Positions 52,956 through 62,558 are shown, counted from the stretch's first letter. The stretch: DNA of 64,000 nt from Arthrobacter sp. Bi83 (GCF_918698095.1 NZ_CAKKLY010000002.1:186001-250000); one strand, 5' to 3'. Made by a program: numbers and translations. The notes: generated by a model from the letters alone, not told the origin.

Positions 52956-53960
52956 CTAGGCCTTTCCGGCCGCGATCCCCGTGTATAGCGCATCCAGTCT
53001 TTGCACGAAGGCGGCCGCATCGTACCGCGGCAGCGCCCAGGCGGACCCGCCCAGGCGATCGGACACCGCCACGGGATCCTCCAAGGCCGCTACGACCTGC
53101 TCTACAACGTCGTCTTCGGTTCCCTCGATCACCGGCGGCGTCGTGCCATCGTCGGGCCGCGGGAGCCGCGCCCCAAGGGCCGCGAGCGGGGCACCCATGC
53201 ACAGTGCCTCAAACTCACTGGTGGCAAAGTTGTTGGTGGCCTGGCCCACAGTCATGTGGGCCTGCGACATGATCCGGTGGAACTCTTCCTGCGGCATCCG
53301 TTCCAGAAGAGTCACCCCACTCCGGCGGGCGGCTTCGGCCCCGGGTCCCCAGTTCAGGCCAAGGATTTCAGCCCGGCTGCCGACGGCGGCAGTCAGCTTG
53401 CGGGCCAGGCCCAACTGCCGCTCCACTCCCTTATCGTCATCCCAGCGGGAGACGAACAGAATGGATGGCCGCCCGGCCGGGTTCCACGAAGGAAGCGCCG
53501 CTGCGTCCACGAGCGCGGGGAGGAACTCAGCATCGGGGCGGGCGCGACGCGCGTTCTCAGCGGTGTCATTGTTCGCGAAGAAAACATGGGCTGCTTCGTC
53601 GATCGCCCTTTGGATCTCCCCGTGGAACTGCGGATCAGCCCATTGCTTCCGAATGTCGGTTCCATGCAGGGTGAGGACGTACGGGCGCCGCGGCATTCCG
53701 CGTTCCTTAATCAGCCTGACGCTCGTGCCGTAGTGCACGTGCACGACGTCGGCTGCCCGGAGCTTGACGGCCCGCCGTGCAACGTACGGGATGAACCGGG
53801 CCTTGGCAAGCAGCGGATTCTTCGGCGCCACTGTCATCGGACGGACCTGCTCCGGCGGCAGGTAGTCCCAGCTGATGCCCGCGCGCGCCGCAGCGCGGAC
53901 CATGTTCCGCGCCACAAAGGCGCAGTCATTGAACTGAAGAACCTTGGGTTCTGACTTCAC
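52956..53960 (-). CDS. Glycosyltransferase of GT4 type, paralogue of 49920-50885
   Basis: A 334-residue protein beginning with a GTG (GGAGGGG just upstream): VLQFNDCAFVARNMVRAAARAGISWDY, PYVLTLHGTDIRKQW, ILFVSRWDDDKGVERQLGLARKLTAAV and the C-terminal NFATSEFEALCMGAPLAALGARL. It matches 49920-50885 in block order and length, indicating an old duplication. It is transcribed against the ABC exporter and converges with it 30 bp away. Confidence 0.75.
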   Translation of the reverse strand: MKSEPKVLQFNDCAFVARNMVRAAARAGISWDYLPPEQVRPMTVAPKNPLLAKARFIPYVARRAVKLRAADVVHVHYGTSVRLIKERGMPRRPYVLTLHGTDIRKQWADPQFHGEIQRAIDEAAHVFFANNDTAENARRARPDAEFLPALVDAAALPSWNPAGRPSILFVSRWDDDKGVERQLGLARKLTAAVGSRAEILGLNWGPGAEAARRSGVTLLERMPQEEFHRIMSQAHMTVGQATNNFATSEFEALCMGAPLAALGARLPRPDDGTTPPVIEGTEDDVVEQVVAALEDPVAVSDRLGGSAWALPRYDAAAFVQRLDALYTGIAAGKA

Positions 53961-54008
53961 AGTTCCCCTCCGAGAGTGTGTGCAATGATGCCTGTAACGC
54001 CCGTGGCC

Positions 54009-55130
54009 TCAGGCACGGGCCAGAGCAGCCGTATATGCGCGGTCGAAGAGCTCCCCCACTGCCTCCGGCGAAAACCGTTCGCGGATGGGACCGGCAATGT
54101 CTCCGGCAGGCACATCCTTGAATGCGTCCCGGGCATCCAGGACCGCTCCTCCCAACGTCTCAGGGGACACGTCGTCGACCAGTCTGCTGTTGGAGCCGTC
54201 GGCATAGTCGCTGAAGCCGCCCACCCGGGTGGCCACGACAGCGCGGCCCGCCGCCAGTGCCTCTGCGGCCGAAGTGAAGAAGTTTTCCTGGGCAGTGGGA
54301 AGAAAGAAGAGGTCGGCGTCAGACAGTTGACCGGCAACTTCTGCAGGCCTCACCGAGCCTGTCAACGTCACCTGGTCCTCAAGCCCGAGCCTCGCAACCA
54401 GGGCCTCACATTCCCCGCGAAGCGGGCCTTCACCCACCCACGTCAGGTGCACGTCCGTGCCGTGGTCGCGCAGCCAGGCAATGGCCCGCACCGCTTCCAG
54501 CGGCCGCTTGCGGGCAATGAGCCCGCCCACGGCAGCGAGGCGGAGCGGCGTACCGAAGGAGGAAGGGACGACGGCGCCGCGGGCTTTGACCACGCACGGC
54601 ACCACGACGGCGGCGTGGGGGCGCGCAAACCGCTGCATTTCGCGCGTGAGCTGCCCGGTCACACCGGTGACGACGTGGGGCAAACGCAGGACGCCGCGCA
54701 CCCAGGACAGCTTGGCCCAGAGTGGCGAGACACTGGCCGGGTTCACGACGCCGTTCCAGTGCTCTGTATGGACCCATGCTGGCCGGCGGCCCGTCAGCGC
54801 GCGTGCGGCCCACGGCATCATCGTGACGAGGATCGAGGAGAACGCCATGGTGTGGACCACGTCAGCCCAAGCCATTTCCTTGGCCAGCGTCCGGCTGGCA
54901 GCCAGGACGGTAGACGGCCGTTTCGGGTCCGCGGCCACCCGCCGCACGGGCGTGCCCTCCCACAGGCCGGAAGACTGCCGCGGCATGGCGAGGGTGGTGC
55001 CGAGCCGGACGTGGATCACGCGGACCTCGTGTCCGCGTCCCCGGATGGCTTCCACGTGCTCGGAGTTAAACGGCGCCTCGGTGGGATTTTCGTCATGGGG
55101 ATACCACGTTGCGACTACAAGGATCTTCAT
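54009..55130 (-). CDS. GT4 glycosyltransferase
   Basis: A 373-residue GT-B retaining enzyme: MKILVVATWYPHDENPTEAPFNSEHVEAI at the N-terminus, LAAVGGLIARKRPLEAVRAIAWL, and TAQENFFTSAAEALAAGRAVVATRVGGFSDYADGSNSRLVDDVS, the EX7E-type donor site. The ribosome binding site before the ATG is weak. It lies 48 bp upstream of the paralogue pair member and probably belongs to the same transcript. Confidence 0.83.
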   Translation of the reverse strand: MKILVVATWYPHDENPTEAPFNSEHVEAIRGRGHEVRVIHVRLGTTLAMPRQSSGLWEGTPVRRVAADPKRPSTVLAASRTLAKEMAWADVVHTMAFSSILVTMMPWAARALTGRRPAWVHTEHWNGVVNPASVSPLWAKLSWVRGVLRLPHVVTGVTGQLTREMQRFARPHAAVVVPCVVKARGAVVPSSFGTPLRLAAVGGLIARKRPLEAVRAIAWLRDHGTDVHLTWVGEGPLRGECEALVARLGLEDQVTLTGSVRPAEVAGQLSDADLFFLPTAQENFFTSAAEALAAGRAVVATRVGGFSDYADGSNSRLVDDVSPETLGGAVLDARDAFKDVPAGDIAGPIRERFSPEAVGELFDRAYTAALARA

Positions 55131-55206
55131 GTGTTCTTTCGACGGAATCGGAGAGTTTTCAGGGGGCGCCGGAGCGTGGAAGCCGTGCTCATCCCGGCGT
55201 TACGCG

Positions 55207-56313
55207 CTAGACCAGCGCCGAGGCGCTCATGAACCTCAGTGGCGCCTCGGGATGCAGGGCGTGCGACAGGCTGCGCGGCAGCCAGGTCTGCGGGCTCGCA
55301 AACCGGCGCCGGGCCAATGCCAGCGCCTTCATCACGACCACGTCCGCCTCTTCGCGGGCCACGGCGTCGAGCAGTCTTCTGTCCGCGAGTGAAAGCGGTC
55401 GCGCAGCGTGCGGTGCCCGGAACAGCAGTTTCTGCAATTCGCGCGCCATCTCGGCGGCATCGGCCGAACTCCATGTTCCGGCCTCGGCACGCAGCAGGAC
55501 GTGCCCAAAGATGTGCACCCTGATGATCTTCGTGACAATTGCTTCCCTGGCCCGGTGAGGCAAATCCTCGAACCATCCGGACGTGACCAAGTCGGTTGCG
55601 AATGCCAAGTCCTCTGCCACGGGGCGCGGCGTGTGGGTGACACGGAGGGCAGCGTCGGCGTGCACCAGGTATCGCGGGAGGCCGCGGCCGTAGCTGATGT
55701 TCGCGCCCGAAAACCACAGCTTCGCCGAAAACGACTGGTCCTCGCCGGTGGCGTAGCGGGTCGGAAATGTGAGTCCCAGCCGGCGCACGAGCGTAAGCCG
55801 CAACAGTCCGAGCGGCGCTGTCCGGTACGTCAGGCGGTCGGCCACTGGATCGAGCCGGGCGTGGCGGGTGCGCCTGACCACCGGTGTGCGGATGGGACCA
55901 CCGCCGGCGTGGCCCATGGGGGCTATCAGCACGTCGGCATGATCGCGCTCAGCAGCTTCAACCCATCGTGCCAGCGCGCCCGGTTCGACGGAATCATCGC
56001 TGCCCATAATGGCCACCCACGTGCCGGAGGACTCGGCGATTCCGTGGTTGAAGGGGCCCGCGGGGCTCTTGATGCCGTCCACGTAGTGGTGAAAGCGCAC
56101 GAGGCCACGGTGCTCGGGAGCCACACGCTCCCGGATCGGATCCACATCCGTGTTGTGGCAAACCACGTTGATCCGCAGCCGCCGCTGCGCACCGGGAGCC
56201 GTAGGCAGACCGCCGTCGACCAGCGACGCAACGGCGCGCCCCACGGGCCGGTCGGGGGTGTGCACGGCGATCACCAGGTCGAGCAGCACTGAGTCCTGTA
56301 TTTCGTTGTCCAC
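55207..56313 (-). CDS. GT2 glycosyltransferase
   Basis: A 368-residue GT-A enzyme. It has LVIAVHTPDRPVGRAVASLVDGG, the acceptor-side HHYVDGIKSPAGPFNHGIAESSGTWVAIMGSDDSVEPGAL with a SDD metal motif, and a C-terminal GEDQSFSAKLWFSGANISYGRG. It is divergent from, and clearly related to, the next gene, which shares the SPAGP, DSDD/GSDD, VLDPL/DPVADRL and GED blocks. Transcription may be leaderless (see -10 element). Confidence 0.78.
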   Translation of the reverse strand: MDNEIQDSVLLDLVIAVHTPDRPVGRAVASLVDGGLPTAPGAQRRLRINVVCHNTDVDPIRERVAPEHRGLVRFHHYVDGIKSPAGPFNHGIAESSGTWVAIMGSDDSVEPGALARWVEAAERDHADVLIAPMGHAGGGPIRTPVVRRTRHARLDPVADRLTYRTAPLGLLRLTLVRRLGLTFPTRYATGEDQSFSAKLWFSGANISYGRGLPRYLVHADAALRVTHTPRPVAEDLAFATDLVTSGWFEDLPHRAREAIVTKIIRVHIFGHVLLRAEAGTWSSADAAEMARELQKLLFRAPHAARPLSLADRRLLDAVAREEADVVVMKALALARRRFASPQTWLPRSLSHALHPEAPLRFMSASALV

Positions 56314-56319
56314 CCAGTA

Positions 56320-56325
56320 AGGTTA
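56320..56325 (-). promoter_or_regulatory. -10 element of a probably leaderless GT2 transcript
   Basis: On the - strand TAACCT stands 6 nt before the GTG start at 56313, with no ribosome binding site between. Confidence 0.45.
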
Positions 56326-56365
56326 TCGCGGGACCCATGAAACCCTGCCGAGGAGCACGCACCCC

Positions 56366-57502
56366 ATGAGCCAGAGCATCGAAGTAGTCATCCCTGTCCA
56401 TGATCTGGAGCGGCCCTTCGTTCGCGCGGTCCGGTCCGTGCTCGACCAGGCTCCGGGGCTTGCGGAGCTCGGGGTGGCCCTGGGGACGACGGTTGTGCTG
56501 CACAACATTGGAGGGGCCGGCGCCCCCGACCTGACCCAGGAAGGCATTGCTTCCGACGGCGTCACCTGGCTGCGGTGCGACGACGGCATCCCCTCCCCTG
56601 CCGGTCCCCGCAACCTCGCCTTGGACGAAAGCACGGCAACGTACCTCTGCTTCCTCGATTCCGACGACTACCTTGAGCCCGGATCGCTGGCGGCCTGGTG
56701 GAAGGCAGCGCAGGCCGCTGGCGCTTCCGCCGTCATCGCGCCATTGCGCACCCCTGAGGGCACCATCCTTCCGTCTCCCCGGATCCGGCCCTCCAAGCCG
56801 GCGGTTTTGGATCCGCTTAAGGACGGCCTCGCGTACCGAAGTGTTCCCTACGGCCTGCTGCGGCGCTCTGCCCTGTCAGCAGTCGGGTTCCGGTATGCCG
56901 AAGGCCTGCGCACCGGCGAAGACATCGAAGCCACCCTCAAGCTGTGGTTCCGCTCCGGCGCCGTCTGCTACCCCTACGGAGCGGCCGCGTACCACCAGAC
57001 CGATGACTCCGGGGCCGGCCGCGTTACCAGCTCCATTAGCCCGTTGGCAGATGAATTCCGCTGGCTCGAGCGTCTCCTCACCTCGGGTTGGCTCCGCGCC
57101 GCGACCGTTTCCGAGCGCCGGGCCGTGGCGTTGAAAATCCTGCGTGTCCATGGCATCGGCGCCCTGGTCCGGCGGGGCTCAGCGGCGGCTGACGCTCAAG
57201 GCAGGGCTTTGTGGGACGACGCTGAACGCAGCTATTGGGCTGACGTCTCCGACCGGCTGCTGGCCTTCGCAGGCGGGTCACTGCCGGCGCTGAGCCGCCG
57301 CGACGCTGACCTGGCCCGCGCCGCCGCAAAGGCGGCGGATGTCCCGGCACTGCGTGCCGCCGTCGAACATCACAGGAATGCCGGCAGAAGCGGCGATTTT
57401 GTCACCGCCAAGCCGCTGGCTGTCCTGTCACGCGACTCTGTCCTGAGGCACTATCTGGCTGAACGCCTCCGCGCGAAAGCGGGCGTCTTCAGGGTTTCCT
57501 GA
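56366..57502 (+). CDS. GT2 glycosyltransferase
   Basis: A 378-residue paralogue of the preceding divergent gene. It has VVIPVHDLERPFVRAVRSVLDQ, GIPSPAGPRNLALDESTATYLCFLDSDDYLEPGSL with the DXD-like motif, and GEDIEATLKLWFRSGAVCYPYG. GAGGAG stands 10 nt before the ATG. It leads into wecB, 114 bp downstream. Confidence 0.8.
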   Translation: MSQSIEVVIPVHDLERPFVRAVRSVLDQAPGLAELGVALGTTVVLHNIGGAGAPDLTQEGIASDGVTWLRCDDGIPSPAGPRNLALDESTATYLCFLDSDDYLEPGSLAAWWKAAQAAGASAVIAPLRTPEGTILPSPRIRPSKPAVLDPLKDGLAYRSVPYGLLRRSALSAVGFRYAEGLRTGEDIEATLKLWFRSGAVCYPYGAAAYHQTDDSGAGRVTSSISPLADEFRWLERLLTSGWLRAATVSERRAVALKILRVHGIGALVRRGSAAADAQGRALWDDAERSYWADVSDRLLAFAGGSLPALSRRDADLARAAAKAADVPALRAAVEHHRNAGRSGDFVTAKPLAVLSRDSVLRHYLAERLRAKAGVFRVS

Positions 57503-57616
57503 TGGCCGCAGCCGCCGTCGGAACCGGTGGCCGGGCCGACGCCGATGCGGGTCCCGGTGCCCGCCCGGAGCCCACGCGGGCGGAAATATGGACGGCCTGC
57601 CTCTAAACTTGAATCC

Positions 57617-58681
57617 ATGCGAATTCTCAGCGTCGTTGGCGCACGTCCCCAGTTTGTGAAACTTGCACCGATAGCGGCGGCGATGGCCGGACAGGCCGAA
57701 CACCTGATCGCCCACACGGGCCAGCACTATGACGAGCTCATGAGCGATGTGTTCTTCCGCGATCTCGGCATCCCGGCACCGGATTTCAATCTTGGCGTCG
57801 GCTCCGGCAAGCACGGTGCCCAGACAGGTGCCATGCTGCACGGCCTGGAAGGCATCCTTGAGGAGTCAGCCCCGGACTGTGTCCTGGTTTATGGCGACAC
57901 CAACTCAACCCTCGCGGCGGCCATCGCGGCCATCAAGATGCACATCCCCGTTGCCCACCTGGAGGCCGGGCTCCGGTCCTTCAACCGCCGGATGCCGGAA
58001 GAGCACAACCGCGTCCTGACGGACCACAGCGCTGACCTCCTGCTTGCACCCACCGAGGTGGCGGTGAAGCACCTCGCCACGGAAGGCCTCGCGGAGCGGA
58101 CGGTACTTGTCGGCGACGTCATGACCGACGTGCTTTTCAAGGTCCGCGACATGCTCGACGCCACCGAGCAGCCCCTGCCCGTCGATGCAGCGCCGGGCGA
58201 ATACTACGTCTGCACCATCCACCGGCCCGACAACACCGATTCTCCTGAGCGACTGGGAGCCATCATCGAGTCCCTGGCCAGCTTGGAAAAGCCGGTCTTC
58301 GTGCTGGCCCACCCGCGGCTCGTCAGCCTGGCGGCCAAGCACGGCCTCGATCTGGAGCAGGGTTCCGTCCGGGTTGCTGCACCGCTGGCCTACCCGCAGC
58401 TGGTCCATGCCGTCCGGAACAGCGCCGGCGTGATCACCGATTCCGGCGGACTCCAGAAGGAAGCCTTCCTGCTCCGCACCCCCTGCACCACCATCCGTCC
58501 GGAAACTGAATGGGTGGAGACGGTCGAACTGGGCTGGAACGTCCTGGTCAGCGAGGACCTGAGCATCCTGGCAGACACTGTCCGCCGTCCCGCGCCGCCC
58601 GCAACCGACGCCACGCCCTACGGCGACGGCCACGCCGCCGAGCGTACGGTCGCGGCGCTGATCGAGGCGTTCGGCCGCTAG
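57617..58681 (+). CDS. wecB: UDP-N-acetylglucosamine 2-epimerase (non-hydrolysing)
   Basis: A 354-residue GT-B-fold epimerase that makes UDP-ManNAc from UDP-GlcNAc. Motifs: RILSVVGARPQFVKLAPIAAAM, HTGQHYDELMSDVFF, VYGDTNSTLAAAIAAIK, HLEAGLRSFNRRMPEEHNR, TIHRPDNTD and DSGGLQKEAFLL. The ATG at 57617 fits the family N-terminus; longer readings do not. It supplies activated ManNAc to the glycan locus. Confidence 0.91.
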   Translation: MRILSVVGARPQFVKLAPIAAAMAGQAEHLIAHTGQHYDELMSDVFFRDLGIPAPDFNLGVGSGKHGAQTGAMLHGLEGILEESAPDCVLVYGDTNSTLAAAIAAIKMHIPVAHLEAGLRSFNRRMPEEHNRVLTDHSADLLLAPTEVAVKHLATEGLAERTVLVGDVMTDVLFKVRDMLDATEQPLPVDAAPGEYYVCTIHRPDNTDSPERLGAIIESLASLEKPVFVLAHPRLVSLAAKHGLDLEQGSVRVAAPLAYPQLVHAVRNSAGVITDSGGLQKEAFLLRTPCTTIRPETEWVETVELGWNVLVSEDLSILADTVRRPAPPATDATPYGDGHAAERTVAALIEAFGR

Positions 58682-58704
58682 GTTCCCTGGGCCCCGCCCA
58701 TGGA

Positions 58705-58752
58705 AAAGGCCTTCGGAACGGCAGCTGACAGGCTGCCTCTCCGGAGGCCTTT
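58705..58752. terminator. Bidirectional terminator between wecB and the DUF6541 gene
   Basis: Outer arms AAAGGCC and GGCCTTT, middle arms CGGA and TCCG and inner arms GGCAGC and GCTGCC stack into one long interrupted stem between convergent genes. Confidence 0.6.
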
Positions 58753-58785
58753 CGCGTGGGTTCTGGTCCCGCTTGCGGTAGAAAG

Positions 58786-60798
58786 CTATTTGGCGGCGGT
58801 GGCCGGGTCGCAGGCCACCACTTTGAACAGCTTGGCCGCTCCCTCCTGGTCCACCAGTTCCACGGCCTTGGAGGCATCCAGGTTCTGCAGTCCCGGGAAC
58901 GTGCGGCTGGACGGATGGTTCAACAGGTACTGCTTGCCGAAGTCGAGCGCGTACGAAACCTTCGTCTCCCGCACGGCATCGCACACAGCCGGCGACGAGT
59001 CCGCCTTGGAGAGCGAGTCCGCGATGACACGTTCACTCTTTGATTCCCGCTGACCCATGTGGAACTCAAGGACCTTCCGGTCCGCAAATGCATAGGCCAG
59101 CGCCCCGCCGTTCCAGGGGTTGACTGCGATGACAGCATCCTCCGGAACCCGGGAATCGATACGGGCCAGCAGCTTGTACTCGTCCGAGGAAAGGATCGAA
59201 TCCTTGGTGTCGCGCTCATAGAAAATATGGTTGGACGCGACATAGTCGCGGACGGGGCCGGTCTGGGTGGCCCAGGCGAGAACCACGCAGGCGATGACCA
59301 TGCCGGCGAGGCCGGGAAGAAGGGCTCCGCGGCCCTTCATCAGGGCGCTCCCCCGCAGCCGCGGTGTCAGGCGCTCGAAAGCTCCCGTGGCCCAGTCCGC
59401 AAGGACCAGGACACCCAGGGCAGCGAGCACGACGCTGAAGATGGGCACGTACGCGGCCAGCCGGTACGTGTCCTGGTACCAGGTTCCCGTGAAGAATGCC
59501 CTGGCCCACCCCGCCTCGAAACCGGCGTCCACAACGTAGAGGAATCCAGCGACGAAAAAGCAGCCAAACAGCCAGAACTGGGGCCGCTGGCGGACGATTC
59601 GGGCCAGTCCGATCAAAGCCAGAATGGAGATCGCCACGGTAACGTCGGTTTTCATCGGCGCATTCGCGACGACTTCACCAATGGCTCCGGCCACCGTCTG
59701 ATGGGCGGTCCAGCCGTTGTAGGCTGCCGGCCTGAGTTTGTCCCAGATGACCAGTGCAAGTGCAATCCCGGCTGCCGTTGCCACTGCGGTGACGGCGAAC
59801 CTCCCAGGAGAAGCCTTGGCGCGGACCATCGTCCGGACGTGCAGTGCCAGCCTCCACAGCACGATGGGGACGCTGAAGGCAAGCAGTGCGTTGATGGCGC
59901 TCATGTGGGACAGCGCCAGTCCGGGAAGTGCAAGCACGAGTACGAGCCAGCTCCGGACCGGGACGTCCTGCAACGTGGGCGCCAGCCGGCAGACAAGGAC
60001 CACTGCGGCAACACCGGCCGGCAACACAGCGACCGAGAGCAGGTTGGGGAACAGCGGTCCCCACACGAGCAGGAGGTAGGGGAAGGCAAGGAACCCGGCC
60101 GATATGACGCCGGCCGCCAGCAGGCCGATCGGCCGCGGTCCAAGAACCACCCGCGTCAGGAACACCACCGATATTGGCCAGATCACCGCCGAGGCCACCA
60201 GATTCACCGCATTGACTGATACCGGCACGGATGCGCCCGTCAACTGGGTCACGAGTGCGGCCAGCGAGTGCCACACGGCGGGGTACACCGAGGACAGACC
60301 TCCTGTTCCCCCTGCCATGCTTCCCAGGTTCAACGTGGAGGCGTTGCCCGTGTCCAGCACGAAGCGGACAGCGTTCAAATGAAAGACATTGTCATAGCGC
60401 TGGGAAATGTTGTCCGGAACCCCGACCAGCTGGACGTACCGGCGCGCAATCAGAAAGGCGCCGGCAGCAAGCCCAATCGCTGCCGTTGCCAGCACGGTCC
60501 ACTTTTCCTGGGTATCATCCGTCGGCGTCCGGCGGGGTCGGGTCCAGCGCGTCCGCATGATGGCCCATGCAGCGGCGGAAGCCACCAGGGTGGTCGCAAT
60601 AACAACCCAGATGCTCCAGCCCACGTGGACAAACGGGGCGAGAATAGCGCCGATGCCCGCAATGGACAGCGACAGGGCCGGTGCAAAACCGAGAAGGCTG
60701 GTCCGCCGGAAGCCCAGCGCCCATCCCAGGGCTGCGCCCGGGAGGAGCACCACTGCTACCGCGATGAACAGGGCCGGCAGCGACGTCAGCCAGGACAC
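58786..60798 (-). CDS. Polytopic membrane protein, DUF6541 type
   Basis: A 670-residue protein with at least 14 hydrophobic segments and a C-terminal extracytoplasmic domain (about 570-670: IDSRVPEDAVIAVNPWNGGALAYAFADRKVLEFHMG). The layout resembles GT-C or polymerase-like membrane proteins of actinobacterial surface polysaccharide loci, and I read it as DUF6541. A loop at about residue 120-140 with NISQRYDNVFHLNAVRFVLDTG may be active-site-like. Not proven to be an enzyme. No signal peptide beyond the first helix. Confidence 0.65.
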   Translation of the reverse strand: MSWLTSLPALFIAVAVVLLPGAALGWALGFRRTSLLGFAPALSLSIAGIGAILAPFVHVGWSIWVVIATTLVASAAAWAIMRTRWTRPRRTPTDDTQEKWTVLATAAIGLAAGAFLIARRYVQLVGVPDNISQRYDNVFHLNAVRFVLDTGNASTLNLGSMAGGTGGLSSVYPAVWHSLAALVTQLTGASVPVSVNAVNLVASAVIWPISVVFLTRVVLGPRPIGLLAAGVISAGFLAFPYLLLVWGPLFPNLLSVAVLPAGVAAVVLVCRLAPTLQDVPVRSWLVLVLALPGLALSHMSAINALLAFSVPIVLWRLALHVRTMVRAKASPGRFAVTAVATAAGIALALVIWDKLRPAAYNGWTAHQTVAGAIGEVVANAPMKTDVTVAISILALIGLARIVRQRPQFWLFGCFFVAGFLYVVDAGFEAGWARAFFTGTWYQDTYRLAAYVPIFSVVLAALGVLVLADWATGAFERLTPRLRGSALMKGRGALLPGLAGMVIACVVLAWATQTGPVRDYVASNHIFYERDTKDSILSSDEYKLLARIDSRVPEDAVIAVNPWNGGALAYAFADRKVLEFHMGQRESKSERVIADSLSKADSSPAVCDAVRETKVSYALDFGKQYLLNHPSSRTFPGLQNLDASKAVELVDQEGAAKLFKVVACDPATAAK

Positions 60799-60922
60799 AT
60801 TTCCTCCAAGATTGGGTTATGTAGGTACACGGTCCGTCCGAATTCGTCCGGTCCGCAGAAAAACGGTGGGTCAGTTCCCGGCCGGCCAAGCATGGGCCTC
60901 GGCCGGCGGTCCTGACCCGGAT

Positions 60923-61651
60923 CTATCGGTTCCGGAGCCTGCTGATGACTTCGTCAACGGGGCCGTCCATGACCACCGAGCCATGTTCAAGCATCACTCC
61001 GCGTTCGCAGACATGGGACACCAGATCCAGGTCATGGCTGACGACAATCAGGGTCTTCCCCGCGGCGGCCAGCTCCTTGATCTTCGCAAGGCACTTCTTC
61101 TGGAACGGCTCGTCGCCTACGGCCAGGATCTCGTCAACGAGGAACACGTCCGGGTCCGTGTGGACTGCAACGGAAAACGCCAGCCGAAGGTACATGCCGG
61201 AGGAATAGAACTTCACTTCGGTGTCGATGAATTCGCCAATCTCGGCAAACTCAACAATCGAGTCGAACTTTTCCTTGATCTGCGCTTCCGTCATGCCGAG
61301 GATCGCGCCGTTCAGGTAGACGTTGTCCCGTCCTGACAGGTCAGGATGGAATCCCGCACCTACCTCAATCAGCCCTGCCACCCGGCCACCGGTGCGGACT
61401 GTGCCCGAATCGGGCAGCATGACCCCGGAAATGTGCTTGAGCAGCGTCGATTTGCCGGAACCGTTGAGGCCCAGGAGCGCCACTGTCTCACCGTGTTCGA
61501 CGTCGATCGAAAGGTCCCTGAGGGCATGGAACTTTTTGGAGAGGTCGCCCTTGCGTCCCCGGATCAGCCACACGAGTGCTTCCTTGAGTGATCTGGTGTG
61601 GCGCAGGACAAACTGCTTGTTGATGTTGCGTATTTCTATGGCGGTGGTCAT
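60923..61651 (-). CDS. wzt: Polysaccharide ABC exporter ATPase Wzt/TagH-type, no C-terminal glycan domain
   Basis: A 242-residue ABC ATPase: Walker A LLGLNGSGKSTLLKHISGV, signature KFYSSGMYLRLAFSVAVH, Walker B VFLVDEILAVGD, and SHDLDLVSHVCERG. The GVM-SG-V--GG and IEVGAGFHPDLSGRDNVYLNG stretches are characteristic of polysaccharide and teichoic acid exporters. It ends right after the ATPase, with no carbohydrate-binding extension. It starts 1 bp after wzm stop (TGACATG). Confidence 0.88.
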   Translation of the reverse strand: MTTAIEIRNINKQFVLRHTRSLKEALVWLIRGRKGDLSKKFHALRDLSIDVEHGETVALLGLNGSGKSTLLKHISGVMLPDSGTVRTGGRVAGLIEVGAGFHPDLSGRDNVYLNGAILGMTEAQIKEKFDSIVEFAEIGEFIDTEVKFYSSGMYLRLAFSVAVHTDPDVFLVDEILAVGDEPFQKKCLAKIKELAAAGKTLIVVSHDLDLVSHVCERGVMLEHGSVVMDGPVDEVISRLRNR

Positions 61652-61652
61652 G

Positions 61653-62558
61653 TCACAGCTCCTGCGCGAAACGGCCTTCGAGCCTGCGGAAGGTCCACTG
61701 GCCGAGGAACAGAATGAGCAGGGACACGAGCAGGCCCACCGGGATCCAGACGGTGACCAGGTTGGGCGGGCTGCCCTCCGCCCCCGCCGTGGTGGGAAGC
61801 CAGAACGCGTGGTGAAACGACTCGACGGCGATCGTGATGGGGTTGAGCTGGTACACGGAGAACCAGAAGTCCCCCGCCTTGGCCTGGACCATCCGCCAGG
61901 AATACAGCACAGGCGAAACCCAGGTGGCAACCATCAGCAGCAGGTCGACGAAATTCTCCGAGTCCCGGAAATAGACGTTCACGGCCCCGAAAAAGAGCCC
62001 CAGGCCCGTGGCGAGGAGGGCAATGATCAGGAACCCCGCAACGGCTGTGTACGCCTCGAGAAGGCCCGGCCGCCACCCACTGAACAGGCAAGCGACCACC
62101 AGCACGAACGCCTGCGGCAGGAAATGCACCGCCGACACCCAAACCGACGAGACCGGAAACAGCTCGCGGGGCAGGTAGATCTTGTTGATCAGGCCACTGT
62201 TGTTGACGATCGAGCGGGTGGCAGTGCTCAGGGACTCCGTGAAGAAGTTCACCATGATGATCCCGGAGAACAGGTAGACGGCGTAATTCGGCAAGCCGCC
62301 CCTGTTTGTCGGGCTCTGCTCGAGGCCAAGGAAAACGCCCAGCGCCAGGTAGAAGGCAACAAACTGCACGCCAGGCTTGACGTAGGTCCAGAGCAGTCCG
62401 AGGACGGATCCGCGGTAGCGGATCCTGAGCTCCTTGCGGACCAGGAGTTTCAGAAGGAACCTGGACCGGAAAACGTCGGCAAGACCGTTCCCGGTTCCCG
62501 GAACGACCAGGGCGCGGTCAGCGCCCTGGCGTGTCGGGGATGTACGTCCGTTCGTCAC
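61653..62558 (-). CDS. wzm: Polysaccharide ABC exporter permease Wzm/TagG-type
   Basis: A 301-residue ABC-2 permease with six hydrophobic segments. It carries LLVRKELRIRYRGSVLGLLWTYVKPGVQF (the conserved pre-helix 1 element) and later RDSENFVDLLLMVATWVSPVLYSW. The GTG start overlaps the stop of the preceding glycosyltransferase (GTGA). With Wzt it exports a completed polymer on its lipid carrier. Confidence 0.9.
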   Translation of the reverse strand: MTNGRTSPTRQGADRALVVPGTGNGLADVFRSRFLLKLLVRKELRIRYRGSVLGLLWTYVKPGVQFVAFYLALGVFLGLEQSPTNRGGLPNYAVYLFSGIIMVNFFTESLSTATRSIVNNSGLINKIYLPRELFPVSSVWVSAVHFLPQAFVLVVACLFSGWRPGLLEAYTAVAGFLIIALLATGLGLFFGAVNVYFRDSENFVDLLLMVATWVSPVLYSWRMVQAKAGDFWFSVYQLNPITIAVESFHHAFWLPTTAGAEGSPPNLVTVWIPVGLLVSLLILFLGQWTFRRLEGRFAQEL

